The notes: a model not told the origin generated them from the sequence alone. A stretch of DNA of 64,000 bases from an uncultured Myxococcales bacterium (GCA_903936705.1 CAIZWN010000008.1:62001-126000), one strand, 5' to 3'; shown: positions 15,531-24,625, counted from the stretch's first letter. Program-made: numbers and translations.

Positions 15531-16898
15531 ATGACCTCGAGCCGAATCGACCGAATTGCTGTCTGCATTGGCGGGATCCTGGTGATCACTGTCGGATTCC
15601 TTCCGGCAGCGGCGGCCGAGAAGGGCCTTTCGCCTGCAGTGCTGCTGCTGCACAAGGCTCCTGACAATCAGCAGATGGCCGAGGTGCAGATTCGCGTGGC
15701 TCGCAAGCGACTTCAGTCTGCCTGGCTCATCGAAGATGCTGCAGACGTGCCCGGCTTGGCCCGGCCAGACAAGGTGTGCAATCCGGAAAGCCGTGGCGCA
15801 AACGCGGTTCGGGTGATTGAAGGCCTGCGATCTGGAACTACCCTTTTTTTTGACAAGACGGACATGGAGGGTGCGTGGGGCGTGCTGCAGGGGGCGATCG
15901 ACAGCTTCCTGGACGCCCCGTGCGTTCTTGCCGGCGATCCTGCCGGTCGCTCCGAGGTCGCTTCCGGCGCGGTCCTGTTGGTGCGTCTGTACCTCCTGGC
16001 CGGAAGACCCGAGGCGGCGGCGGACCTTGGGAGGCGCCTGCTGCGAATTTTCGATGGCGACGAACTCGCCTCGGTGGATGTTCCCCCGGAGGTGACCAGG
16101 TTTTTGCAGCGCGTAAGCGAGGATACTGCCGCGGGCGCGGTACCTTTCGAAATTGCGTTGGATGGAAGCCAGCCGGGCTCGATGGTGCTGTTCGATGGCC
16201 GCTTATTGCCGGCATTCCCTGCCAAGCTTCGCGTGGCACGCGGTTCACACCAGTTGACCGTGATTACCGATGCCGCGGCCAGGACCCTGCGCGTGCAGGT
16301 CGAGGGTCCCGGCCGGATCCTGGTCGATCTTGGTCTTTCGTCGTCCGTGCGGCCCGGTCCCCTGGGGTCGATCGTCATTGAGGACCCGAACGTCAATCCG
16401 GGCGATCTGGAGCGCCGATTGTCGATGGTCACCGGGCGGACCATTCTCAGGCTGACCGGCGTGGGTGCTGCAGGACCCGTTGAGGCTTGGCTCGCCGTCC
16501 AGCCATCCCGTCAGGTTCCTGCTGAAAAAGTGTTGCGTCTGGAGGGGGTCGGGGTAGGCCCCGACGGGCCGGTCGTTGCGTTTGTCTCGGGTCCGCTCCT
16601 TAGGCGAAAGTCATGGCCCTGGCCCTTCGTGACCGGCGCAGTGGCCGCCGGGCTGCTGGCGGCGGGGATAGTCTTGAACGTACAGTCGAACCAGGCAGTT
16701 GATGACATCAATGCCGGCGTGAATCGGCTGGACGATTGGCGCAGCCGTCGCGCAGGTTCGATCGCGTGCTACTCGCTGGCTGCCCTGGCAGGTGCCGCCA
16801 CGATAACCCTGGCGATTCTGGGACGACCAGCTCCCGAACACGTGGTTTTGTCTCCGATTCCCGGTGGAGTTGCTGTTGGATACTATTCTTCCTTCTGA
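15531..16898 (+). CDS. Exported PEGA-like domain protein with C-terminal membrane helices
   Basis: A 455-residue envelope protein. A signal peptide (IAVCIGGILVITVGFLPAAAA) is followed by an alpha-helical region (residues ~45-200). A beta-rich PEGA-like segment comes next (GSMVLFDGRLLPAFPAKLRV, then RGSHQLTVI), the type of repeat found in myxobacterial surface proteins. Two hydrophobic helices sit near the C terminus (WPFVTGAVAAGLLAAGIVLNV and IACYSLAALAGAATITLAIL), so the bulk is probably periplasmic and anchored at its end. GGGAGG precedes ATG 15531. Its function is unknown. Confidence 0.75.
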   Translation: MTSSRIDRIAVCIGGILVITVGFLPAAAAEKGLSPAVLLLHKAPDNQQMAEVQIRVARKRLQSAWLIEDAADVPGLARPDKVCNPESRGANAVRVIEGLRSGTTLFFDKTDMEGAWGVLQGAIDSFLDAPCVLAGDPAGRSEVASGAVLLVRLYLLAGRPEAAADLGRRLLRIFDGDELASVDVPPEVTRFLQRVSEDTAAGAVPFEIALDGSQPGSMVLFDGRLLPAFPAKLRVARGSHQLTVITDAAARTLRVQVEGPGRILVDLGLSSSVRPGPLGSIVIEDPNVNPGDLERRLSMVTGRTILRLTGVGAAGPVEAWLAVQPSRQVPAEKVLRLEGVGVGPDGPVVAFVSGPLLRRKSWPWPFVTGAVAAGLLAAGIVLNVQSNQAVDDINAGVNRLDDWRSRRAGSIACYSLAALAGAATITLAILGRPAPEHVVLSPIPGGVAVGYYSSF

Positions 16899-16971
16899 TG
16901 CTTTTGCCTATCAGGAATTGCGGGACTTCAGCCGAATACATATAGTGGTTCTGACGAACGGTGGTCTGGCA

Positions 16972-17148
16972 ATGTTCGACGCGTACATAACTCATCTGAT
17001 TCGCGAAGAGGAGAAGCCGTCGCGCCAGCAGCGCATGCCCTTCCTGGAACTCCCCTTGCGGGACCGGGAACCATCGGAACTGAACGACATGCAGGAATCT
17101 CCCGTGTCCGGCAGGGGCGTGACTATCATCGAGCCGGACGAGGACTAG
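16972..17148 (+). CDS. Small acidic protein ending RGVTIIEPDED
   Basis: A 58-residue ORF beginning MFDAYITHLIREEEKPSRQQ, with a middle LELPLRDREP and the ending RGVTIIEPDED. From memory, small proteins with a short helix, a Pro-rich middle and a terminal RGV-I-I motif recur in deltaproteobacterial genomes, so a conserved small protein is plausible; no function is known to me. The frame is open further upstream (to 16864), but that part overlaps the PEGA-like gene. Confidence 0.45.
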   Translation: MFDAYITHLIREEEKPSRQQRMPFLELPLRDREPSELNDMQESPVSGRGVTIIEPDED

Positions 17149-17223
17149 CCGGAACACATTGTTCTTCGCCAACAGCAATCATTCCCAAGCAATTATTGTC
17201 AGGCTTGACCAGCGGGAGTCTTG

Positions 17224-17499
17224 TCATCGCTGGCAGGGGCCTCCGAAAAAGGACCAGACCAGGGAAGCCAACAGGATGGCGGCCATCAGCCAGCCCTTGG
17301 GTCCAGCGGACTCGCGGGGATCTTTTTGACCCTCGACATCCTTCCTGATACGGGCCAACTCCATCATCAGCACGGCCATCTCGGCAGCCGGCAGTGGCGC
17401 CTTGGTCTGGTCGGGAAGCGCCTCATCGTGGCTTGTGTCCGACGTCGACGGGTCGTCTTTCTTCATCTCCATGTCGGCTTCTCGCGGGCTGTCGTTCAT
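17224..17499 (-). CDS. Small tail-anchored membrane protein
   Basis: A 91-residue protein. Residues 1-40 are charged and disordered (MNDSPREADMEMKKDDPSTS), then comes a short helix (AAEMAVLMMELARIRKDVE). One C-terminal membrane helix follows (GWLMAAILLASLVWSFFG) and the protein ends with PCQR. The ATG at 17499 follows a perfect GGAGG six bases upstream, which fixes the start. It is divergent from the RodZ-like gene. Its function is unknown. Confidence 0.65.
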   Translation of the reverse strand: MNDSPREADMEMKKDDPSTSDTSHDEALPDQTKAPLPAAEMAVLMMELARIRKDVEGQKDPRESAGPKGWLMAAILLASLVWSFFGGPCQR

Positions 17500-17595
17500 T
17501 GGGCCTCCAACCACGATTCTGCGTGACGATGTGCCGGGTTGCAATCAACCTTTGGTTTGTAATCCGCATGCCGGTCATTCAAGTGTCCGACGGCG

Positions 17596-17624
17596 TTGAC
17601 AGGCTGGAACGGGGTTGTTACCCT
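17596..17624 (+). promoter_or_regulatory. Consensus sigma70 promoter for the RodZ-like gene
   Basis: A perfect TTGACA (17596-17601), a 17-base spacer and TACCCT (17619-17624). The predicted transcript would start near 17631. That lies downstream of the first in-frame TTG (17615) and so decides the start codon of the following gene in favour of GTG 17654. Confidence 0.65.
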
Positions 17625-17653
17625 CCGGTTCCGTTGAGATTGGACGGGCGCCT

Positions 17654-18124
17654 GTGGGAGAATTGGGGCGCTACCTGGTGGGTGGACGCGAAAAGGCCGG
17701 TCTGGGCCTTGACCATGTTGCGCGCATTACCTGCATCCCGATCCGTCTTCTGGTTGCCCTCGAGGCCGAACGCTACGAAGAACTGCCGCAGCAGGTATTC
17801 ATCCGGGGTTTCGTGACGGCTTACTGCCGAGCGGTTGCGCTGGACCCGTCGCGCGGACTTGACGCATTATCCCTGGGGCTGCGAGGGCAGGTCGAGAAGC
17901 CGCGCCGAGAACCGCTTCCAGTGCCTGTTGCGTCCGGTGGCATCCCGGTTGGCGCCCATCGTTCCGGGGCGATCAACTGGACCTACCTTGCGATCCTGCT
18001 GGTTTTCGTCGTGGGAATTGTGGTTGCTTTGCTGACCGTGGGTTCGGGCGGCCGAGGCGATTTGTCGAGGGCCGGCGGTACTCTTCCGGGATATCAGCGG
18101 ACAGGATCCGGCGAGGTGAACTGA
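17654..18124 (+). CDS. RodZ-like membrane protein with cytoplasmic helix-turn-helix
   Basis: A 156-residue protein. Residues 1-70 form the RodZ-type HTH (GELGRYLVGGREKAGLGLDH, then CIPIRLLVALEAERYEELPQ and VFIRGFVTAYCRAVALDPSR), which in RodZ binds MreB. A Pro-rich linker and one membrane helix (LAILLVFVVGIVVALLTV) follow. The periplasmic tail is only ~30 residues, far shorter than in E. coli RodZ, so it is a reduced form. The usual frame could begin at TTG 17615, but that codon would lie within the promoter; GTG 17654 starts exactly at the domain. recO follows 42 bases downstream. Confidence 0.75.
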   Translation: MGELGRYLVGGREKAGLGLDHVARITCIPIRLLVALEAERYEELPQQVFIRGFVTAYCRAVALDPSRGLDALSLGLRGQVEKPRREPLPVPVASGGIPVGAHRSGAINWTYLAILLVFVVGIVVALLTVGSGGRGDLSRAGGTLPGYQRTGSGEVN

Positions 18125-18166
18125 GGGCTTGCGATTTACAGCAACCCTTGAGAACGTGGCATCACG

Positions 18167-18877
18167 ATGGCGGCAACGGTCGAGACGACGGCCCTCCTGC
18201 TGGACCGGGTCCTTTACGGCGAGTCCGATTTAATCCTGCATCTCCTTACCAGCGATCATGGCATCGTTGCAGCGTTGGCGCGCGGCGCCCGTGGGAGCAA
18301 GCGCCGGTTTGCCGGGGCGCTGGACCTGTTCGTTGTTTCGTCGGTGCGGTTCAGGCCAGCGGGCGCGGGGTCGACTCTGGCGCTGTTGACCGAGGCCGAA
18401 CCGGCGCGCGCATTTCCCGGGCTTTATGACCACCTTGAACGCCTCGAGGCCGGGCAGGCTGTGCTGGCAATGGCTCGCGATCTGCTGCAGGACGCCCCGG
18501 CTGGCGAGGTTCAGTTCAACAGGATGGTGGATGCGCTGGCCTGGCTTGAGGTTCTGCCGGCCCAGCGTGTCCATCTGGGTGTATTCGCTCTGGCCATCGG
18601 CCTGCTTGGCGACCTGGGTCATCACCCGGCTCTTGAACCGTGTCCGGCGTGTGGCCGGGCGATCGGGGCTTTTGGCAGTGTTGCGATGTCCCCCGAGGGC
18701 ATGCTGTTGTGCGGTCCGTGCCTGCCTTCGACTGCCGCGGGCTTTCCTTCCTCGATGCTGAGCCTTGATCCCGGCTGGACCGGCACTTCGATCGGCAGGC
18801 CGGAAGTCCTGGCCTTGGTTACAGCGTTGGTTTCCAGTGTTCTTGGAAGGCGTTGGCGTCTGCGGCTGGAGTTGTAG
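18167..18877 (+). CDS. recO: DNA repair protein RecO
   Basis: A 236-residue protein of the RecFOR pathway, which loads RecA onto SSB-coated single-stranded DNA. The N-terminal OB fold is TTALLLDRVLYGESDLILHL, then SDHGIVAALARGARGSKRRF and LDLFVVSSVRFRP, followed by a helical domain. A zinc finger is intact (CPACGRAIGAFG, then MLLCGPC), supporting a bacterial RecO with four Cys ligands. Length is typical. It may share the promoter of the RodZ-like gene. Confidence 0.93.
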   Translation: MAATVETTALLLDRVLYGESDLILHLLTSDHGIVAALARGARGSKRRFAGALDLFVVSSVRFRPAGAGSTLALLTEAEPARAFPGLYDHLERLEAGQAVLAMARDLLQDAPAGEVQFNRMVDALAWLEVLPAQRVHLGVFALAIGLLGDLGHHPALEPCPACGRAIGAFGSVAMSPEGMLLCGPCLPSTAAGFPSSMLSLDPGWTGTSIGRPEVLALVTALVSSVLGRRWRLRLEL

Positions 18878-19019
18878 GTGTCTGGCTTCCTGGATGTCAG
18901 GCCTGGTTCAGGCGGCCCTTTTGCCAGGCAGCATCTCCCTGATTGTCATTGCGATATTGATTAGCTTGGCATAGCGTTCACCGCCAATCGGCTTTCACCT
19001 GCCCAAGCCCGCGTCCGCG

Positions 19020-20831
19020 TTGACATTGCGCGGGTTCCACCGTAGCATCCGGCGGTCCGCACGGGGCGTTCGGTTGCGACGAGGGTGTGTTCCAGTCCTG
19101 CTTGGGTCCGTTTTTTGTCTGGCCCTGGCAACGCCGGCGCTGGCCGAGACCGTTCCCGCGTCAGCATCGGATGTGGCCCCTGTTGCCGGCGAACCACCCA
19201 TCCAGCCGATTGAAAACTCGGACGCCGGTATCCAGATCCTTCCGCTGGTTACGATGACGAATTCGGGGGCCTTCCGTTTTCGCGTGAACTCCTTCTTCCG
19301 GCCTGATATGGGAGTTCCCTCCGATAGCACCGTCGATCCAAAGTGCGCTCCATCGACCAGTTCCGCGGCGGAAAGGGCCAAGTCGTACCTGAACCATCGG
19401 AAGACCGTGGTCTCCGCGAACATGCGCTTGCGGTGGGAACCGGCTTTGCGTATCGCGGAACTAGTCACCGTCAAGACGATCGTCGATGCGCTGGACAACG
19501 TTGTCATGGGCCAGGGGCCGTCCTTCGACCCGGATCTCCCGGATGCCCCGCTGTCGGTGTTCTCGAGGTCTCAACGCGTCCCAAGCCTGTTCACCACCCT
19601 CCGGGGTTCGGTCAGCGTCAAGGCTGCGTGGGCCGAACTGAACCTCTTTGATATCGTTCAGGTTGCGGGCGGTCGTCTGCCGGAACACTTCGGTCTGGGA
19701 ATCGTTCGCAGCGGTGGGCGCGACCCGGATTCCGATTATGGCGACTACGTCGATGGCGTCTTTGGCAAGATCAACCTGGGCATCACCTGGTTGCGCCTTG
19801 GCTTGGAGTTTCCGGGCGAGGGCGTTACTTCGGATGGACCATTCGGCTATTCGACCAGACCCTACGACCTCGACCATTCGGATGACATCTATCGCTGGGT
19901 TTTCGGTGTCGATACGACCCCGTCCCGCAAGGCTGAATTCGACAAGCGAGCGAAGACATTGGCGGCCGGCAGGCCGGTCTGGGACTGGGGATGGTACAAC
20001 GCGATCACCCAGCAGAAGATCTCGTCCGAACTGGTGGTTGGCGGTGATGAAGGGGCTGGCAAGCAGCCGGATCTGTCCAGCCTGAAGTATGACCAGTACA
20101 CGTTGGTGCCGCGCGGGGCGTTCTTCTGGACTCCAAGTCTGTGGGGCAAGGTCGTCTTGCGGCCCAGGGCCGGCATGACCCTGCGCGTCGAACTTGAAGC
20201 GGCTATGACCTATGGATACGTCGATCACGTCTCGAGCGCGAGCGAAGACTCGAAATCGCGCAAGGATTTCCTGTCGTTCGGTGGTGCCCTCGAAGCCCAA
20301 CTCGACTGGGATAAGAACCGCTTCAAGCTGTTTGCAGGGGCAGCATCGGGCGGCAATACGCTGGGTTCCTGGGGCATCCTGGATCAGCACATTCTGGCGG
20401 CTCCCGCATCCGGCTGCTTTAACCGGGAACATCCGACCCTTTACCGCACCCGGAATATCCACCACTTCGTTTTCAACCGCGACTACAGAATTGATTCCAT
20501 TTTGTTTCGCGAAGTCATCGGCTCGGTGACGAACGCCTTCTACTTCAAGCCGTCGTACGACCGTGTGTTCTATGCGTCGGGCGACTGGCAGGTGGGCGGC
20601 GGATTGTCACTGCTTGCGGCATTCGCCTCGATTCCCGAGGGCACTCCCGGTGGCAAGCGTGCCTTGGGCGTCGAGGCTGGGATGGATCTGTTCGTCAAGT
20701 GGAACAACCACGTTTCATTGAAGGCGGACGGTGCGGTCCTGTTCCCGCTGGCAGGCCTGGATCGGCCTGACGACAACGTGCATCCTCAGACCACCGGCGC
20801 CATCCGCGTGCAGGCAGTGGCCTCGTTCTAG
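19020..20831 (+). CDS. Outer-membrane beta-barrel-like protein, TIGR04551-type
   Basis: A 603-residue exported protein with signal peptide (VPVLLGSVFCLALATPALA). Beta-strand-rich sequence with frequent alternating aromatics follows to the final strand (IRVQAVASF, ending in Phe as OMPs do). LPEHFGLGIVRSGG and DPDSDYGDYVDGVFGKINLG resemble the myxobacterial TIGR04551 family as I remember it; this needs an HMM check. A porin-like or structural role in the outer membrane is inferred. The start is a TTG (19020) without a clear ribosome-binding site; a slightly later start is possible because the n-region is long and Arg-rich. Confidence 0.7.
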   Translation: MTLRGFHRSIRRSARGVRLRRGCVPVLLGSVFCLALATPALAETVPASASDVAPVAGEPPIQPIENSDAGIQILPLVTMTNSGAFRFRVNSFFRPDMGVPSDSTVDPKCAPSTSSAAERAKSYLNHRKTVVSANMRLRWEPALRIAELVTVKTIVDALDNVVMGQGPSFDPDLPDAPLSVFSRSQRVPSLFTTLRGSVSVKAAWAELNLFDIVQVAGGRLPEHFGLGIVRSGGRDPDSDYGDYVDGVFGKINLGITWLRLGLEFPGEGVTSDGPFGYSTRPYDLDHSDDIYRWVFGVDTTPSRKAEFDKRAKTLAAGRPVWDWGWYNAITQQKISSELVVGGDEGAGKQPDLSSLKYDQYTLVPRGAFFWTPSLWGKVVLRPRAGMTLRVELEAAMTYGYVDHVSSASEDSKSRKDFLSFGGALEAQLDWDKNRFKLFAGAASGGNTLGSWGILDQHILAAPASGCFNREHPTLYRTRNIHHFVFNRDYRIDSILFREVIGSVTNAFYFKPSYDRVFYASGDWQVGGGLSLLAAFASIPEGTPGGKRALGVEAGMDLFVKWNNHVSLKADGAVLFPLAGLDRPDDNVHPQTTGAIRVQAVASF

Positions 20832-20963
20832 GTCTGCCTTTCAATCAATTGTGGTAAAGCTTCTTTGCCAGTCACGCATACATTTGGTGCGCCCTGGTGA
20901 CAGCGCGCCTGGCGTTTCTTGCTTTCGCTCAGGACGCCCGGTGTTCTGAGGCGGACGTTAATC

Positions 20964-21031
20964 GATGGACGTTCTTTGCGATGGCCGTAGCTTAGGCGAT
21001 GGACAAGGTCTGGCGGATGGACAAAGCCTGG
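20964..21031 (+). repeat. Short tandem GATGGAC repeats
   Basis: GATGGACAAGGTCTGG (20998-21013) and GATGGACAAAGCCTGG (21016-21031) repeat with an 18-base period; a further GATGGAC lies at 20964-20970. The repeats sit in the 223-base gap between two convergent genes (beta-barrel and M23 peptidase), which otherwise shows no gene. Confidence 0.4.
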
Positions 21032-21054
21032 TATGACTTCAGATGGTCCTGGAA

Positions 21055-22392
21055 TCAGGATTGGCTGGGCTCGGTACCACGAACCGGTAGGGCCTTCAGA
21101 CGGCCCACCATGTTGCCGACACGTGCCTTGAAATCCTCGAGGCGGGGCTCGGCAAGGCGTGGTCCACGGGCTTCCTGAAGGGCTCGTGGGTGGACGAACT
21201 GGCCGTTGCGGGCAACTGCAAAGTGCAGATGCGGGCCGGTCGAGCGACCTGTAGATCCGACTGCCCCAATCAACACTCGCCTGGCCACTTTGTCGCCGAC
21301 CTTCAAACCCTTGGCGAACGAGGACAGGTGGGCGTAGTAGGTTTGAAGGCCGTTGTCGTGCTGCAAGACGACGGTGTTGCCTGCCGCGCCTCGCTTGCCG
21401 ATGGCGACCACCTTGCCATCTCCCACCGCGTAGACCGGCGTGCCGCGTGGCGCCGCGTAGTCCATTGCGCGGTGTGGGGTGTAGGCGTGGAGGATCGGAT
21501 GCAGGCGTCGCATCGTGAAATCCGAGGAAACCCTGGTGTACTTCAGTGGGCTGCGCAGGAAGATCCGATCCGCAGCGTTGCCGTCCGAGTCGAAGTACCT
21601 GGCAGTCCCGTCTGACTGGTCCAGCGCGAATGCCGATCCCGAAGCCATGCGGCCTTCGTAGGACATGCCCTGGACGCGCCCGTACCGCACGAACCGGCCG
21701 CCGGCAGTCTCGCGATCGACGATGACCCGAAGGATATCGCCGCGTCGGCTGTCCGTGAAGAAGTCCACCTGGGCGCCAAGCAGTTCGGCTGCCACCTGGG
21801 CAAGGCCCGGGTCCTGGCCGCACCGCTGGAGGCTTTCATACAATGATCCGCGGACCACGCAGGCGAATTCGATCGTCTCCTTGTCGGTCGCTATTTCCTG
21901 GCGACGAGCCTGGTAGCCGTCGTCGCCGCGAGTGGATTCCACATAGGAAGCTTCGTCCAGGGGAAGGGTCAGTGACTGGACGCCGCCGTCTGCCAGCAGA
22001 CCGGCCACCAGCTTCTGACCGGCCCTGAGGGAGCGCATGTCCAGGTGACGAGCTGCTGCATTTAGGGCAGCCTGCGCGCTGGCCGCGTTGGCACCCAGGC
22101 GGACCAGAGCCTGGGCAGGGGTCTCGCCCCGGGCCAGCGTGCCTTCGACAGTTCGGGAGGCCGGTGTCTCAAGCAGCGCGGCAGCAGCAGCCGGCATCTC
22201 CTGAGGCAGGATTTCGACAGGTCGGGCGAGGCGTTCTTCAAGCGAAGGTTCGGGATTCGGCTGGCTTCTGAAGAAGACCAGCCAATTCACGGCAACGATA
22301 GCCAGGATGAAACCGGCGGTCGCCAGCAGGCTGAACCCGCCGCGGCGAGGCGCTTGAACGCCCCGAAGATACAGGGGTCTCTGATAAGCCAC
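21055..22392 (-). CDS. M23-family metallopeptidase (LytM-like), membrane anchored
   Basis: A 445-residue murein endopeptidase-type protein. One N-terminal membrane helix (FSLLATAGFILAIVAVNWLVFF) anchors it to the inner membrane. The periplasmic middle resembles the OapA/LysM-like region of MepM-type enzymes (GETPAQALVRLGANAASAQ). The catalytic M23 domain is complete: HPILHAYTPHRAMDYAAPRG (zinc ligands H and D), THxH-like GPHLHFAVARNGQ, and HLSS. Cleavage of peptidoglycan cross-links during growth or division is the family role. No adjacent FtsEX or EnvC-type regulator is seen. Confidence 0.9.
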   Translation of the reverse strand: MAYQRPLYLRGVQAPRRGGFSLLATAGFILAIVAVNWLVFFRSQPNPEPSLEERLARPVEILPQEMPAAAAALLETPASRTVEGTLARGETPAQALVRLGANAASAQAALNAAARHLDMRSLRAGQKLVAGLLADGGVQSLTLPLDEASYVESTRGDDGYQARRQEIATDKETIEFACVVRGSLYESLQRCGQDPGLAQVAAELLGAQVDFFTDSRRGDILRVIVDRETAGGRFVRYGRVQGMSYEGRMASGSAFALDQSDGTARYFDSDGNAADRIFLRSPLKYTRVSSDFTMRRLHPILHAYTPHRAMDYAAPRGTPVYAVGDGKVVAIGKRGAAGNTVVLQHDNGLQTYYAHLSSFAKGLKVGDKVARRVLIGAVGSTGRSTGPHLHFAVARNGQFVHPRALQEARGPRLAEPRLEDFKARVGNMVGRLKALPVRGTEPSQS

Positions 22393-22831
22393 AGGCCCTC
22401 CGTGGTTCCTACCCGGGCTGCCAATTCAAGCCCGCCGCGGAACTCAGACGCCCTGTCCTGACCCTCCGTCGGACAGAGCTGGCGCGTATTGGTAACACCT
22501 GACCAGGATGGATGTCAACCCATCCCAGCGAACTGGGTGTAAGCCAAGGTGCGCAACAAACCGTCCTGGATAGGCCGATATTCCCGGTCCTGAATCCGAT
22601 GTTCGCTGCAGTTTCCGAGGGAGATTGAGGTAGGCGGTCCGGCCGAACACCATCGTCGATTTCTGACAGTTTGGATGGCTCCTCGGTACTGGACATGTCT
22701 CCCCGCCTCTGTCACGCTTCGGGCCGTGTCCTTGCGGCTTCTTGCAGTTTCTGTCGTGATGCCGGACTGCTGCAAGAGGTTCAAGCTGGCTGAGAAGCGA
22801 TTCTTGTCAACAACACAAGCGAAGTGACATT
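22393..22831. other. 439-base gene-free region ahead of the decarboxylase gene
   Basis: There is no convincing gene on either strand; the longest frames lack ribosome-binding sites and family features. Two stems are visible: CTGTCC (22453-22458) with GGACAG (22471-22476), and CTTGCAG (22741-22747) with CTGCAAG (22770-22776). The second lies about 55 bases before the decarboxylase start and might be part of its leader. No promoter could be picked with confidence. Confidence 0.35.
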
Positions 22832-24499
22832 GTGGTTGAGAATGATGGCCTGACATGTACGGTCTCCCGCTACCTGCTGCATCGTCTGCACGAGGTCGGT
22901 ATTCGCCATCTCTTCGGGGTGCCGGGCGACTATGTCCTGGATTTTCTGGACGAGGTGATTGCCAGTCCGATCCAGTGGGTTGGCACCTGCAATGAATTGA
23001 ATGCCGGCTACGCAGCCGACGGGTACGCTCGTCTGAATGGCGCCGGCGCCGCAGTGGTGACCTATTGCGTCGGTGGATTCAGCATCCTCAACGCCGTGGC
23101 CGGGGCCTATGCCGAACGGGTTCCATTGATCGTCATCAGCGGTGCCCCACCAGCCCGGCGCAGAGAGTCGGGAGCGCTGGTTCATCATCTGGTTTCCGAT
23201 TACTACCTGCAGTTGGACATATTCAAGAAGGTGACGATTGACGCGGCGATTCTGACCAATCCCGAAACCGCCCCCGATGAGATCGACCGGGTCATCAGCA
23301 ACGGCATACTTCATAAGCTACCGGTTTATCTGGAAATTCCAGTGGACATGGCGCACGCTGCGTGCCGTGAACCCTCCCCCATTGCACGCCCGGTGACGCT
23401 GCACTCCGATGACGAAAATCTGCAAAGTTGCCTCGCGGCGGCAGTCGAGTTGCTGGACAAGGCCTGCAATCCCATTGTGCTGGTGGGCGTCGAGACGCAG
23501 CGCTTCGGCCTGGGACGCAGTCTCCTTCAGTGTGTGGAAACGCTTGAACTTCCCTTTGCCACCATGCTCAGCAGCAAGTCAGTCCTCCCGGAACTTCATC
23601 CCCAGTTCATCGGCATCTACCAGGGGGGGTGGAGCCGGGCAACCGTCAGCCAGCAGGTCGAGGCTTCGGACTGCCTGCTTTCGCTGGGTGTCTGGAAGAC
23701 GGACATGGATACCGGCATGTTCAGCGACCATCTGGATCCGCGTCGAATGATCGTTGCCGGCAACGGCCAGGTGCGCATTGGCGATCGTGATTACCGCGAC
23801 GTGCAGTTGGGCGACTTCATCCGGGGGTTGATGACCGCGGCCCGTCCCCGTTCGTATCTGAACTCGCATCCTGCCGAACCTTATCACTTCATGGCGCCGT
23901 TCGTTCCCGAGGAGTCGAGGAAACTGACAGCCCTTCGCCTGTATGAACGGCTGGATGCGTTCCTTGATGATCGAATGATCCTGCTTGCCGAACCGGGTGA
24001 TGCCTTTTGCGCGGCCCTTGATTTCCACGTCGAGGAGGCCGAGAACTTCATCGTCCAGGCCTTCTATTCATCAATAGGTTACTGCACTCCGGCTGCGCTG
24101 GGGGTTGCGTGCGTTCGCCCTGGCAAGCGGCCCGTGGTCCTGACCGGTGATGGCGCGTTCCAGATGACCGCCCAGGAGCTGTCCACCCTGATCCGACTGC
24201 GTTGTCCTGCCATCATCCTGCTGATCAACAATGACGGTTACCTGGTTGAACGGATGCTGCACGAGGATGGGCCATACAATGACATCCAGATGTGGAACTA
24301 TGCGGCGCTGCCGGCGGCGTTGGGCGGGGGCGACCATGCAGTCGGCATCCGCGTGACTACCGAGGGAGAACTGGATCGGGCCCTGGCATCCGCGGCGGCC
24401 GGGCATGATCGGCTATTCCTGATCGAACTTTGTCTGCACAAGCTTGATTGCTCGGCAGGATTGAAACGGCTGGGCGATGGATTCAGGAATAAGGGATAG
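22832..24499 (+). CDS. Thiamine-diphosphate-dependent pyruvate/indolepyruvate decarboxylase family enzyme
   Basis: A 555-residue enzyme that decarboxylates a 2-keto acid to an aldehyde. The ThDP-activating Glu is E55 (CNELNAGYAADGYAR) and the decarboxylase-specific HH pair is H118-H119 (ALVHHLVSDYY), matching E50 and H113-H114 of Zymomonas PDC. The ThDP/Mg motif is GDG at 439-441 followed by INNDGYLVE. Whether the substrate is pyruvate, indolepyruvate or phenylpyruvate cannot be read safely. The start is GTG 22832 with only a weak ribosome-binding site. The gene stands alone; no alcohol dehydrogenase or aminotransferase is adjacent. This family is patchily distributed in bacteria. Confidence 0.87.
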   Translation: MVENDGLTCTVSRYLLHRLHEVGIRHLFGVPGDYVLDFLDEVIASPIQWVGTCNELNAGYAADGYARLNGAGAAVVTYCVGGFSILNAVAGAYAERVPLIVISGAPPARRRESGALVHHLVSDYYLQLDIFKKVTIDAAILTNPETAPDEIDRVISNGILHKLPVYLEIPVDMAHAACREPSPIARPVTLHSDDENLQSCLAAAVELLDKACNPIVLVGVETQRFGLGRSLLQCVETLELPFATMLSSKSVLPELHPQFIGIYQGGWSRATVSQQVEASDCLLSLGVWKTDMDTGMFSDHLDPRRMIVAGNGQVRIGDRDYRDVQLGDFIRGLMTAARPRSYLNSHPAEPYHFMAPFVPEESRKLTALRLYERLDAFLDDRMILLAEPGDAFCAALDFHVEEAENFIVQAFYSSIGYCTPAALGVACVRPGKRPVVLTGDGAFQMTAQELSTLIRLRCPAIILLINNDGYLVERMLHEDGPYNDIQMWNYAALPAALGGGDHAVGIRVTTEGELDRALASAAAGHDRLFLIELCLHKLDCSAGLKRLGDGFRNKG

Positions 24500-24625
24500 A
24501 AAGGGCGCGCAATCCGTGGAATGACGCGGGTTGCTGAAGCGTTTGCATGATTCAGCGCCCACCGTCGAATAGTCCTTGTGGCGAGCTCGGAATCCCGGGA
24601 AGTTCAAAAAAACCAGTGAATACAG

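Noticed and set aside
17615-17653. TTG 17615 as start of the RodZ-like gene
   Set aside because: It lies between the -35 and -10 of a consensus promoter, so it would not be in the transcript; GTG 17654 starts at the domain.
22409-22696. 95-residue minus-strand frame upstream of the M23 gene
   Set aside because: No ribosome-binding site, domain or hydrophobic pattern; composition looks random.
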